From positions 45,653,501 through 45,717,500 of the forward strand of contig NC_073628.1 in assembly GCF_029407905.1 (NCBI RefSeq): DNA of 64,000 nucleotides, written 5' to 3'. The DNA is from Bubalus kerabau. Lineage: Eukaryota; Chordata; Mammalia; Artiodactyla; Bovidae. Position 1 is the first letter of the stretch, and each line of letters begins with the position of its first letter. Shown piece after piece: positions 56,588-64,000 of this stretch. Both the position numbers and the translations under genes were made by a program. The notes below the pieces were generated by a model. That model was not told the DNA's origin, ran no database searches, and was given only the letters and a program-made list of their open reading frames with translations.

Positions 56588-57420
56588 TACCATTTCACAC
56601 CAGTCAGAATGGCTGCGATCCAAAAGTCTACAAGTAATAAATGCTGGAGAGGGTGTGGAGAAAAGGGAACCCTCTTACACTGTTGGTGGGAATGCAAACT
56701 AGTACAGCCACTATGGAGAACAGTGTGGAGATTCCTTAAAAAACTGGAAATAGACATGCCTTATGATCCAGCAATCCCACTGCTGGGCATACACACTGAG
56801 GAAACCAGAAGGGAAAGAGACACGAGTACCCCAATGTTCATCGCAGCACTGTTTATAATAGCCAGGACATGGAAGCAACCTAGATGTCCATCAGCAGATG
56901 AATGGATAAGAAAGCAGTGGTACATATACACAATGGAGTATTATTCAGCCATTAAAAAGAATACATTTGAATCAGTTCTAATGGGGTGGATGAAACTGGA
57001 GCCTATTATACAGAGTGAAGTAAGCCAGAAAGAAAAACACCAGTACAGTATACTAACGCATATATATGGAATTTAGAACGATGGTAACAATAACCCTGTG
57101 TACGAGACAGCAATAGAGACACCGATGTATAGAACAGTCTTATGGACTCTGTGGGAGAGGGAGAGGGTGGGAAGATTTGGGAGAATGGCATTGAAACATG
57201 TAAAGTATCATGTATGAAATGAGTTGCCAGTCCAGGTTCGATGCACGATACTGGATGCTTGGGGCTGGTGCACTGGGACGACCCAGAGGGATGGAATGGG
57301 GAGGGAGGAGGGAGGAGGGTTCAGGATGGGGAACACATGTATACCTGTGGCGGATTCATTTTGATATTTGGCAAATCTAATACAGTTATGTTAAGTTTAA
57401 AAATAAAATAAAATTAAAAA
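56588..57420 (+). mobile_element. L1 3' end, second sense copy in the composite
   Basis: Starts further upstream in ORF2 (ACCATTTCACACCAGTCAGA) than the first copy and runs through the 3'UTR to an AATAAAATAAAATTAAAA tail. It is almost identical to the first copy over their shared 0.6 kb, with a few differences (for example GAACGATGG versus GAAAGATGG). Confidence 0.93.
56609..57076 (+). pseudogene. L1 ORF2 C-terminal fragment with intact Cys motif
   Basis: A 155-codon frame, the last part of ORF2p. It keeps the full cysteine motif C-x3-C-x7-H-x4-C (KCWRGCGEKGTLLHCWWECK, residues 12-31), then PYDPAIPLLGIHTEETRRER and the tail ending HIYGI at the normal stop. The rest of ORF2 is missing because of 5' truncation. 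Confidence 0.92.
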
Positions 57421-57429
57421 AAAAAAAAA

Positions 57430-57458
57430 TGAATCCACCACAGGTATACATGTGCTCA
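57430..57458 (-). repeat. Antisense L1 3'UTR snippet inside the poly(A) tract
   Basis: TGAATCCACCACAGGTATAC is the reverse complement of a piece of the L1 3'UTR (the same bases occur in the antisense L1 at about 1974-1993). It sits in the middle of the A-rich tail, with poly(A) on both sides. Confidence 0.85.
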
Positions 57459-57605
57459 CAAAAAAAAAAAAAATAAAAAATAAAAAAAATTAAAAAAAAT
57501 AAAAAATACTCTAAAAAAAAAAAAAGAATAAGAAGGATGGTGAAAAGTCTTTAAAAACTAGCTCTACAAAGTTTTGAACAACGCAGCATATGTTTTACAG
57601 TGGTA

Positions 57606-57692
57606 TTGGGTTGGTATTAACCCAAAAAGTTAATTTGGGTTGCTGTTAAGATCTTACTTGAAAAACCTGAATGAACTTTTTGGCCACCCCAA
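57606..57692. mobile_element. Mariner-derived MITE, 87 bp
   Basis: Terminal inverted repeats TTGGGTTGG... and ...GGCCACCCCAA surround an imperfect palindrome (CCAAAAAGTTAATTTGGGTT against AAACCTGAATGAACTTTTTGG). It is flanked by TA on both sides (57604-57605, 57693-57694), the usual mariner target duplication. It matches short ruminant mariner derivatives; no transposase is encoded. Confidence 0.9.
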
Positions 57693-57694
57693 TA

Positions 57695-57899
57695 CATTGA
57701 TTGATCACTGCTGTGCGTAAATGATGATACTGAGAAATCTCATGCCAAGTATTCAAGTTTCATAAGAACAGTATTTATGTTTAATTATTCTATCCTGTAA
57801 GTCAGTATATTTTGTATGCCACATATATTGCCTCTTGATAACTAAAACTATATATATAATATGTAATTATAAAATTTTAAAATATCTGCATTTTCTGAG
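57695..57899. other. Low-copy spacer
   Basis: No recognisable feature. Confidence 0.5.
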
Positions 57900-58250
57900 C
57901 ACATAAGAAATTATCTGCCACTCTTCTCCCTCTCCCCACAACTTCATTAGTTTAAAAGCCTATCTTCTTTCTATCAAATTTCTTCACATCTCACCTACTC
58001 TCTAATCACACCTTGTTCCTCTCCATGTTCCAAATTTACCCTGAACTTTTCTTGCTTTTCTGCCATTATATATGGAGTTTCCTCCCCACCTGTCATCCAC
58101 CTACAAAATCTTACATTTTCAGCACCTAGATACCTCCCACTAACAGAAAGTCTTTTCCTTCATCAGAATTCATCACTCTCTCCTCAGTGTTTCCTTAGCA
58201 ATTCTGACCTTGACATCATGTTTTGCACAATAAATAAATGTCTGAATGCA
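57900..58250 (+). repeat. L2 LINE 3' region
   Basis: Pyrimidine-rich sense L2: ACTCTTCTCCCTCTCCCCAC, AACTTTTCTTGCTTTTCTGC, GGAGTTTCCTCCCCACCTGT and CAATAAATAAATGTCTGAAT in the expected order. Confidence 0.65.
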
Positions 58251-58797
58251 TTTGCTACTAGTTACTAGTTGAACAGCACCTTGAGGTGAAGACTGTTTGA
58301 ATGCCTGCCTATAAAATTGATTCTTACATAACGCCAGTTGTAAGGAATCTTTTAAAAATCAAGATGTGAAAACAGCACTTGAGAGTCACTTGTTTTTGTC
58401 TTACTGATTCTAGACCATCAGTTTCACAAAACAGCATCAAAAGAAATTCAAAACCTCTACTCAAGCATTGTTGATACTACTCATAAGTGAGATCGTGCAA
58501 GTGCAAAGCTCAGCGTAGCAAGTTGACACAGGATCCCCTCAGTTTGTTAAATCTGTCAGAATAAATAATCACCTAACACTTTGCCTTAACAAGCCTTGAA
58601 CATAAAAACTACAGTGTTCAGAATGCAGCTCTCTTAATAGAATTCTTAAGTAGAGCAAAGAATAAAATAAATCTAAGTGATAGGTGACATTTATCATAAA
58701 ACTTATTCTAATTAAGTGAGTTTCTTGGTTGCCCAGTTACTATCCTAATACAACATTATTTAGCAGGACTTTCTTCATTTCTTTCATAAACTCTTTC
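58251..58797. other. Low-copy sequence, nothing recognised
   Basis: No supported gene or repeat. Confidence 0.5.
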
Positions 58798-59400
58798 TTC
58801 ATTTAGTCCACAAATATTCATTAAGCATGCATTTACATGGTAGGCACTCTGCTAGGCTAGAGATTGATTATAAATATTATATTGTCCCTATTCTTAAGAA
58901 CGCAAAGTCTGGTAGGGGAACAAAATCACATAATAGTTCAAAACATAACCTTAAGTACACTGACTTCCATTTATTTCCTGGCTTGATCAACTAATAATTT
59001 AATTTTGGGACATTCCCTTTGCTCTTCTTGAGCCTTCTTTATACTAAAAGAACAACTCTCACTGGGTTGTTATCTGAAGTAAGCCAAAGTACATAAATAT
59101 ATAAAATACTTCCTCCAATGTTTGGAGTTTAATAAGTGCAATTAGTAATAATAATTGTAATTCAAGGCAAAAAGTGCTATGACCAAGGAATACAGAGTCT
59201 GCTATGCAAATGTGAAAACACAAGGACCTCATTCTGTCAGAGCTGAGTGGAAGAAGCCTTCTCAGAGGGAGCGATGTTGAGAGTTAAGACGTGAAAGATG
59301 AGTAGGAATTTTCCAGGTGACATCACTGGGAAAGAGATGGCTGTTTTCCTTTAAGGAAACGTAGACAGGAGACTATATTCAGAGACCTGTAAGCAGCACA
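58798..59400 (-). repeat. L2 LINE 3' region, long and diverged
   Basis: Antisense L2 in order: CACAAATATTCATTAAGCAT, GTAGGCACTCTGCTAGGCTA, CTTAAGAACGCAAAGTCTGG, AAAAGTGCTATGACCAAGGA and AAGAAGCCTTCTCAGAGGGA. A stretch in the middle (about 58935-59155) is not clearly alignable. Confidence 0.7.
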
Positions 59401-59819
59401 GGGTAGCTGCAGCCGAGGGCATGTGGACATGGAACTGTGGAACGTGGCAAAGGGATCCAAGAAACTCAGAAGCTGAGGGCTGGCAATGAATTTCCATTTT
59501 ACAAGGATAAAATGGCCTTACCTATGGCCGCACTTCACACACTTTAGGGAGCTGATGCTTTAAATCAGAAAATAAGTTGGAAGGTCACTTCAATGATAAT
59601 CAAGCCGTCTATGACAAAACTTCAAATTTCATAACAGGCTACATAGTTAGAGGTAAGGGAGAGATGGGGAAGAGTCAAATGATGGTAACAGGAGTTGAGA
59701 CATCACCATGCTAGCAGAAAGTATATTCCTTAAATGAGATATTTTTCACCCATTTGCTATGATGAAAATGTATACACAAATGCTTGAATGGTAAAGTAAG
59801 TAGGATAATTCAGTCACTG
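59401..59819. other. Low-copy sequence, nothing recognised
   Basis: A MIR-like patch near 59490-59560 (CATTTTACAAGGATAAAATG) is too weak to call. Confidence 0.45.
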
Positions 59820-59829
59820 CTTGGGACCT

Positions 59830-60045
59830 GTGTGTCCTCAGTCACGCAGTCGTGTCTGACTCTTTGTGACCCCATGAACTGTAGCTCACCAGGCTCCTCT
59901 GTCCATGGAATTCTCCAGGCAAGAATACCGGAGTGGGTTCATTTCCTTCTTCAGGGGATCTTCCAATCCAGGGATTGAACCCGCATCTCTTGCATCTCCT
60001 GCACTGGCAGGCAGACTGTTTACCACTGCGCCACCCGGGAAGTCT
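59830..60045 (-). repeat. Bov-tA SINE
   Basis: From TGTGTCCTCAGTCACGCAGT (3' end) to the head ending GCGCCACCCGGGAAGTC. CTTGGGA-C/T-CT at 59820-59829 and 60046-60055 looks like the duplication (one mismatch in ten). Confidence 0.95.
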
Positions 60046-60194
60046 CTTGGGATCTAACTGGATCATATTAGAAATGGTGGGGAGAATTTAATCCAACAAG
60101 ATGTGTGCTATTCTGATCAGGTTACTATGTATCCTGCTGCGTGAGAATCTTCTCAAGTACTATATCCAAACATAAGACATATTTCTGGGTTACC

Positions 60195-60452
60195 CAGAGA
60201 AGGCAATGGCAACCCACTCCAGTACTGTTGCCTGGAAAATCCCATGGATGGAGGGGCCTGGTAGGCTGCAGTCCATGGGGTCGCTAAGAGTCAGACACAA
60301 CTGAGCGACTTCACTTTCACTTTTCACTTTCCTGCATTGGAGAAGGAAACGGCAACCCACTCTAGTGTTCTTGCCTGGAGAATCGCAGGGATGGGGGAGC
60401 CTGGTGGGCTGCCGTCTATGGGGTCGCACAGAGTTGGACTTAGCAGCAGCAG
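60195..60452 (+). repeat. Bov-A2 SINE
   Basis: Two monomers (AGAGAAGGCAATGGCAACCC and GGAGAAGGAAACGGCAACCC) joined by TTTCACTTTTCACTTTCCTG. It ends AGCAGCAGC, with the usual bases between GAGTTGGAC and TTAGCAGC deleted. CTGGG-T/A-TACC at 60185-60194 and 60453-60462 is the likely duplication. Confidence 0.95.
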
Positions 60453-60578
60453 CTGGGATACCAGGACTTACACACTAAAAGTAACAAAACATTAACTACG
60501 ATTACTCAAAATAAAAATAAAAAGCAATACCATCCCCATGGGGGGGAAATCTATTAAAGCATTATCTAATCTTGTAAT

Positions 60579-60856
60579 TGGAGAAGGCAATGGCACCCAA
60601 CTCCAGTACTCCTGCCAGGAAAATCCCATGGTTGGAGGAGCCTGGAGGGCTGCAGTCCATGGGGTCGCTGAGGGTCGGACACAACTGAGCGACTTCACTT
60701 TCACTTTTCACTTTTCCTGCATTAGAGAAGGAAATGGCAACCCACTCCAGTATTCTTGCCTGGAGAATCCCAGGGACGGGGGAGCCTGGTGGGCTGCCGT
60801 CTATGGGGTCACATATGACCCCACATATGACATGACTGAAGTGACTTAGCAGCAGC
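60579..60856 (+). repeat. Bov-A2 SINE with internal micro-rearrangement
   Basis: Two monomers (TGGAGAAGGCAATGGCACCC and TAGAGAAGGAAATGGCAACC). AATCTTGTAAT at 60568-60578 and 60857-60867 is the duplication. At 60805-60831 the normal GGGGTCGCACAGAGTCGGAC is replaced by a block that repeats ACATATGAC twice and has GGGGTC/GACCCC arms. Confidence 0.96.
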
Positions 60857-60909
60857 AATCTTGTAATACTCTTCTATTTTCTGATAAGCATTTATTTAAG
60901 AATCTATTT

Positions 60910-61140
60910 ATGAACTGAGAGAGTTTGGTGTAGTGGAAAGTGCATGATTTGGAGTTTTGAATGTGTCAGTGATTATGAGGCCTTTGGGGATGTCACCTAA
61001 CCTTTTGGTTCATTCATATAGAAATTGAGGAGAATAATACTGACATGCTTAGATGGTTAAGAGGCCAAAATAACCTGCAAATTTACAGTAACTGGCATAA
61101 TCTGGCTATGTATTAGGTGCCAAATAAATATAAGGCCCTT
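60910..61140 (+). repeat. MIR SINE, nearly complete
   Basis: GTGTAGTGGAAAGTGCATGA, GGATGTCACCTAACCTTTTG, ATAGAAATTGAGGAGAATAA and TGTATTAGGTGCCAAATAAA follow MIR in sense from its tRNA-like head to its 3' end. Confidence 0.88.
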
Positions 61141-61439
61141 TCCTACTATCATCCGTTAGAGAGATAATATGTATTTCAGTTTCCCCAAAATTGTCCCAGT
61201 TTATCCTTGTTATCCTGGTGTCCTTGGTTTAGTTATTCCTCTTGGACTTTTTTGCTTTTAAATAAAGTATTATTTTAATAATCACATTAAACCTCAAGGA
61301 AAATATTATAGGGGCTCTTGGGCATAGTTATGCATAAAGTAAGATATTTAATTTAATATGTTTCTGAGACCTGGCTGGTGAGAATTCTTTCCTTTGACAA
61401 TGTAATTCATATCACTAGCACAATCTTGGTTTCAAGTAG

Positions 61440-61830
61440 TGAGTTTGTGGTATCTTCCCCATTACATTTCCTAGCCTATATTTCTTAATCTTACTTGCAG
61501 CTATGGGTATCCATGACTATAGTCTTTCAAATGGAATACAAGCAGAAAAGAAGTACAGAGCTTCAGTACTACCTCTTTAAGAGGAAATTGCTTGTCCTGC
61601 ACTTTTTTCTTTTGCCTTCCTGCTCAAATGTGAATGGTGATCGTCAGCTAGCTTTAAGAATGAGACGACAGCAACACCTAAGAGGCTGGAGGGCAGCCAG
61701 ACAGATGAACCTATGGCCCTCAGTAATCTAACAGGGCAGAGCCCCCTGCTTACTGCAGACTGCCTATCCACCTCTGAACATCTTTCTCATTTGGGAAAAA
61801 AGCCTATATTAAAGGAATTGAGATTATTTG
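61440..61830. repeat. Possible old interspersed repeat, family not fixed
   Basis: ATCTTACTTGCAGCTATGGG, CTTTCAAATGGAATACAAGC and AGAGGCTGGAGGGCAGCCAG resemble an ancient mammalian repeat that often reads CTTGCAGCTAGG...CCAATGGGATGTGAGC. I cannot name it securely. Confidence 0.4.
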
Positions 61831-61839
61831 TTTTATTAA

Positions 61840-62205
61840 CTTTTTTATTTTATATTGGATGATTAATTATGTTGTGGTATTTTCAGATATACAGCAAGGT
61901 GATTCAGTTACATATATACACGGTTTCAAATTCTTTTCCCATTTAGGTTGACACACAATACTGAGCAGAGTTCCCTCTGCTATACAGTAGGACTCGTTGG
62001 TTATCCATTTTAAATACAGCAGTGTATACATGGCAGCCCCAAACACCCTAACTATTCCTTCCCCCTATCCTTTCTCCCTGGTCCAGAAGTTTGTTCTCTA
62101 AGCCTGGAAGTCTCTTCCTATTGTGTAAATACGTTCATTTGTATCATTTCTTTTTAGCTTTCACATATAAGTGGTATCAAATGGTATTTCTCTTTTTCTG
62201 GGATG
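61840..62205 (-). mobile_element. L1 3'UTR fragment (artiodactyl)
   Basis: Antisense blocks: ATACAGCAAGGTGATTCAGT, GTTCCCTCTGCTATACAGTA, GGTTATCCATTTTAAATACA and CCCTATCCTTTCTCCCTGGT. It is diverged, with no ORF2 sequence. Confidence 0.88.
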
Positions 62206-62321
62206 GTTCTGACAGATCTCTATTTTGTACTCCTACCTTTGTCCATAATCTCGTCTAGTAAAGTGTTTAAAAAAGCACGCAATTAAGAGTTGAGCTATTT
62301 CAAATCCTGAAAGACGATGCT

Positions 62322-63457
62322 GTGAAAGTGCTGCACTCAATATGCCAGCAAATTTGGAAAACTCAGCAGTGGCCACAGGACTGGAAAAGGGCAGTTTTCA
62401 TTCCAATCCCAAAGAAAGGCAATGCCAAAGAATGCTCAAACTACCACACAATTGCACTCATCTTAGACGCTAGTAAAGTAATGCTTAAAATTCTCCAAGC
62501 CAGCCTTCAGCAATACGTGAACCATGAACTTCCAGATGTTCAAGCTGGTTTTAGAAAAGGCAGAGGAATTAGAGATCAAATTGCCAACACCCGCTGGATC
62601 ATCAAAAAAGCAGGAGAGTTCCAGAAAACCATCTATTTCTGCTTTAGTGACTATGCCAAAGCCTTTGACTGTGTGGATCACAATAAACTGGAAAATTCTG
62701 AAAGAGATGGGAATACCAGACCACCTGACCTGCCTCTTGAGAAACCTGTATGCAGGTCAGGAAGTGACAGAACTGGACATGGAACAACAGACTGGTTCCA
62801 AATAGGAAAAGGAGTCCGTCAAGGCTGCATATTGTCACTCTGCTTATTTAACTTATATGCAGAATACATCATGAGAAACACTGGGTTGGAGGAAGCACAG
62901 AGGAAGCTGGAATCATGATTGCTGGGAGAAATATCAATAATCTCAGATATGCAGATGACACCACCCTCATGGCAGAAAATGAAGAAGAACTAAAGAGCCT
63001 CTTGATGAAAGTGAAAGAGGAGAGTGAAAAAGTTGGCTTAAAGCTCAACATTCAGAAAACTAAGATCATAGCACCTGGTCCCATCACTTCATGGCAAATA
63101 GATAGGGAAACAATAGAAACAGTGACTGACTTTATTTTTGTGGGCTCCAAAATCACTGCAGATGGTGACTGCAGCCATGAATTTAAAAGACGATTACTCC
63201 TTGGAAGGAAAGTTATGACCAACCTAGATAGCATTTTAAAAAGCAGAGACATTACTTTGTCAACAAAGGTCCAGTTAGTCAAGGCTATGGTTTTTCCAGT
63301 GGTCATGTATGGATGTGAGAGTTGGACAATAAAGAAAGCTGAGCGCTGGAGAATTGATGCTTTTGAAGTGTGGTGTTGGAGAAGACTCTTGAGAGTCCCT
63401 TGGACTACAAGGAGATCCAACCAGTCCATTCTAAAGGAGATCAGTCCTGGGTGTTGA
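62322..63457 (+). pseudogene. BovB reverse transcriptase, frameshifted
   Basis: The best-preserved RT in the window. The first frame (62322-62918) has WKTQQWPQDWKRAVFIPIPK, NYHTIALILDASKVMLKILQ, QAGFRKGRGIRDQIANTRWI and motif A in YFCFSDYAKAFDCVDHNKL. Missing bases near 62690 (AAACTGGAAAATTC; GTG expected after CT) shift the frame for about 70 bases; it is restored near 62770 by a second gap, so GHGTTDWFQIGKGVRQGCIL is again readable. An AGG-AAG duplication near 62900 and a TGA at 62916-62918 end it. The next frame (62915-63457) holds YADDTTLMAENEEELKSLLM and the C-terminal region. Confidence 0.92.
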
Positions 63458-63718
63458 TTGGTAGGACTGATGTTGAAGCTGAAACTCCAATACTTTGGCC
63501 ACCTGATGCAAAGAGCTGACTCATTTGAAAAGACCCTGATGCTGGGAAGGATTGAGGGAAGGAGGAGGAACAGACGACAGAGGATGAGATGGTTGTATGG
63601 CATCACCAACTCAGTGGACATGGGTTTGGGTGGACTCCAGGAGTTGGTGATGGACAGGGAGGCCTGGTGTGCTGCGGTTCGTGGGGTCATGAAGAGTCAG
63701 ACACGACTGAACGACTGA
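63458..63718 (+). pseudogene. BovB C-terminal end
   Basis: The final 86 codons of the polyprotein (LKLKLQYFGHLMQRADSFEK to KSQTRLND), separated from the preceding frame by a TGA at 63455-63457 (after ISPGC). Confidence 0.88.
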
Positions 63719-63727
63719 ACTGAACAG

Positions 63728-63941
63728 TTTCTACCTAAACAGATGGTTAAATAGGAAGAAAGTTATTTTCTCCTCTGATGACTTTTCAGATACAATATAA
63801 CTAATTTTCTTTCAAGGGTAGCACACAGGAGCTATGCTGACAACACACAGCATTTTTTGACATGAGTAGCTAGGGACAGGTAACTTTTTCCAGTCTGAGG
63901 TGTTTGTAGCAGATGTGTTTGATGCTCTAGTATATGTTGTC
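63728..63941. other. Low-copy spacer
   Basis: No recognisable feature. Confidence 0.5.
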
Positions 63942-64000
63942 GGAGAAGGCAATGGCACCCCACTCCAGTACTCTTGCCTGGAAAATCCCATGGATGGAGG
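63942..64000 (+). repeat. Bov-A2 SINE, cut by the window end
   Basis: GGAGAAGGCAATGGCACCCC and CTCTTGCCTGGAAAATCCCA are the start of the first Bov-A2 monomer, as in the copies at 28056 and 60579. Confidence 0.93.

Larger units (their letters stand above)
54764..57523 (+). mobile_element. Composite L1 insertion: inverted 5' part plus two tandem 3' ends
   Basis: The 16 bases AAGAATAAGAAGGATG at 54748-54763 and 57524-57539 flank the whole unit. Inside, from left to right: an inverted ORF1/ORF2 segment (54764-55989), a sense L1 3' end (55990-56587) with an A-rich tail, a second, longer sense L1 3' end (56588-57420), then an A-rich tract of about 100 bases containing a short antisense L1 snippet. 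The inverted segment followed by the sense 3' end is the hallmark of twin priming. Sequence is close to consensus, so the event appears recent. Confidence 0.95.
62287..63727 (+). mobile_element. BovB LINE, 5'-truncated but with most of the RT
   Basis: Begins at TTGAGCTATTTCAAATCCTG just before the reverse transcriptase and ends GAACGACTGAACTGAAC. Low divergence. I could not find a convincing target-site duplication. Confidence 0.95.

Noticed and set aside
1..64000. Functional tRNA genes at the tRNA-like heads of the Bov-tA SINEs
   Set aside because: The heads are tRNA-derived but fused to the SINE body and flanked by insertion duplications; cloverleaf pairing is degraded.
1..64000. CRISPR array, prophage, operon or other prokaryotic system
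   Set aside because: The repeat families throughout are mammalian; no regularly spaced direct repeats with unique spacers and no prokaryotic gene organisation.
1..64000. Endogenous retrovirus with internal genes
   Set aside because: Apart from one doubtful MaLR-like LTR edge near 3606-3690, no LTR pair or retroviral gene remnants were found.

Overview
The window is intergenic or deep-intronic DNA from a ruminant, most likely a bovid such as cattle. The argument rests on repeat content: many BovB (RTE-type) LINE copies, Bov-tA SINEs (tRNA-Glu-like head fused to a BovB-derived body), Bov-A2 dimer SINEs, artiodactyl L1 3' ends and a short mariner-derived element, on a background of MIR and L2. 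I found no convincing host protein-coding gene, rRNA, tRNA gene, CRISPR array or bacterial feature. Nearly every long open reading frame lies inside a LINE and is a broken piece of a transposon protein.

Layout. 1-14 kb: scattered SINEs, MIR/L2 relics, a 5'-truncated L1 (1905-2763), an old L1M end (about 9985-10555), a short BovB with a perfect target-site duplication (5786-6519), and a resolved nest in which a BovB sits inside the tail of a Bov-tA (12237-13563). 14-20 kb: a BovB cluster with one nearly full-length copy (14139-17062), a second sense copy directly behind it, then two antisense copies, making a large inverted repeat. 20-30 kb: mostly low-copy AT-rich DNA, with an L1 interrupted by a BovB (24024-25485) and a Bov-A2. 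30.5-32.7 kb: a BovB interrupted by a young-looking L1 that carries a short 3' transduction. 33-50 kb: low-copy DNA with MIR, L2, L1 3' ends, Bov-tA and another BovB (37011-38022). 50-54.6 kb: an internally deleted BovB, L1 and SINE pieces, and a long (CA)n. 54.7-57.5 kb: a composite L1 insertion with an inverted 5' half, two tandem 3' ends and one 16-bp target-site duplication around the whole unit. 57.6-64 kb: a mariner MITE, L2, a pair of Bov-A2 SINEs, an L1 3'UTR and a large BovB (62287-63727), ending in a Bov-A2 cut by the window edge.

There is no operon or pathway here. What works together is the retroposition machinery: BovB and L1 encode endonuclease and reverse transcriptase, and the SINEs are parasites of that machinery. 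The most instructive content is the record of insertion mechanisms (twin priming, 3' transduction, nested insertions with readable duplications, a target-site deletion). Repeat calls are made by eye from remembered family consensus sequences; element ends are approximate unless a target-site duplication fixes them.
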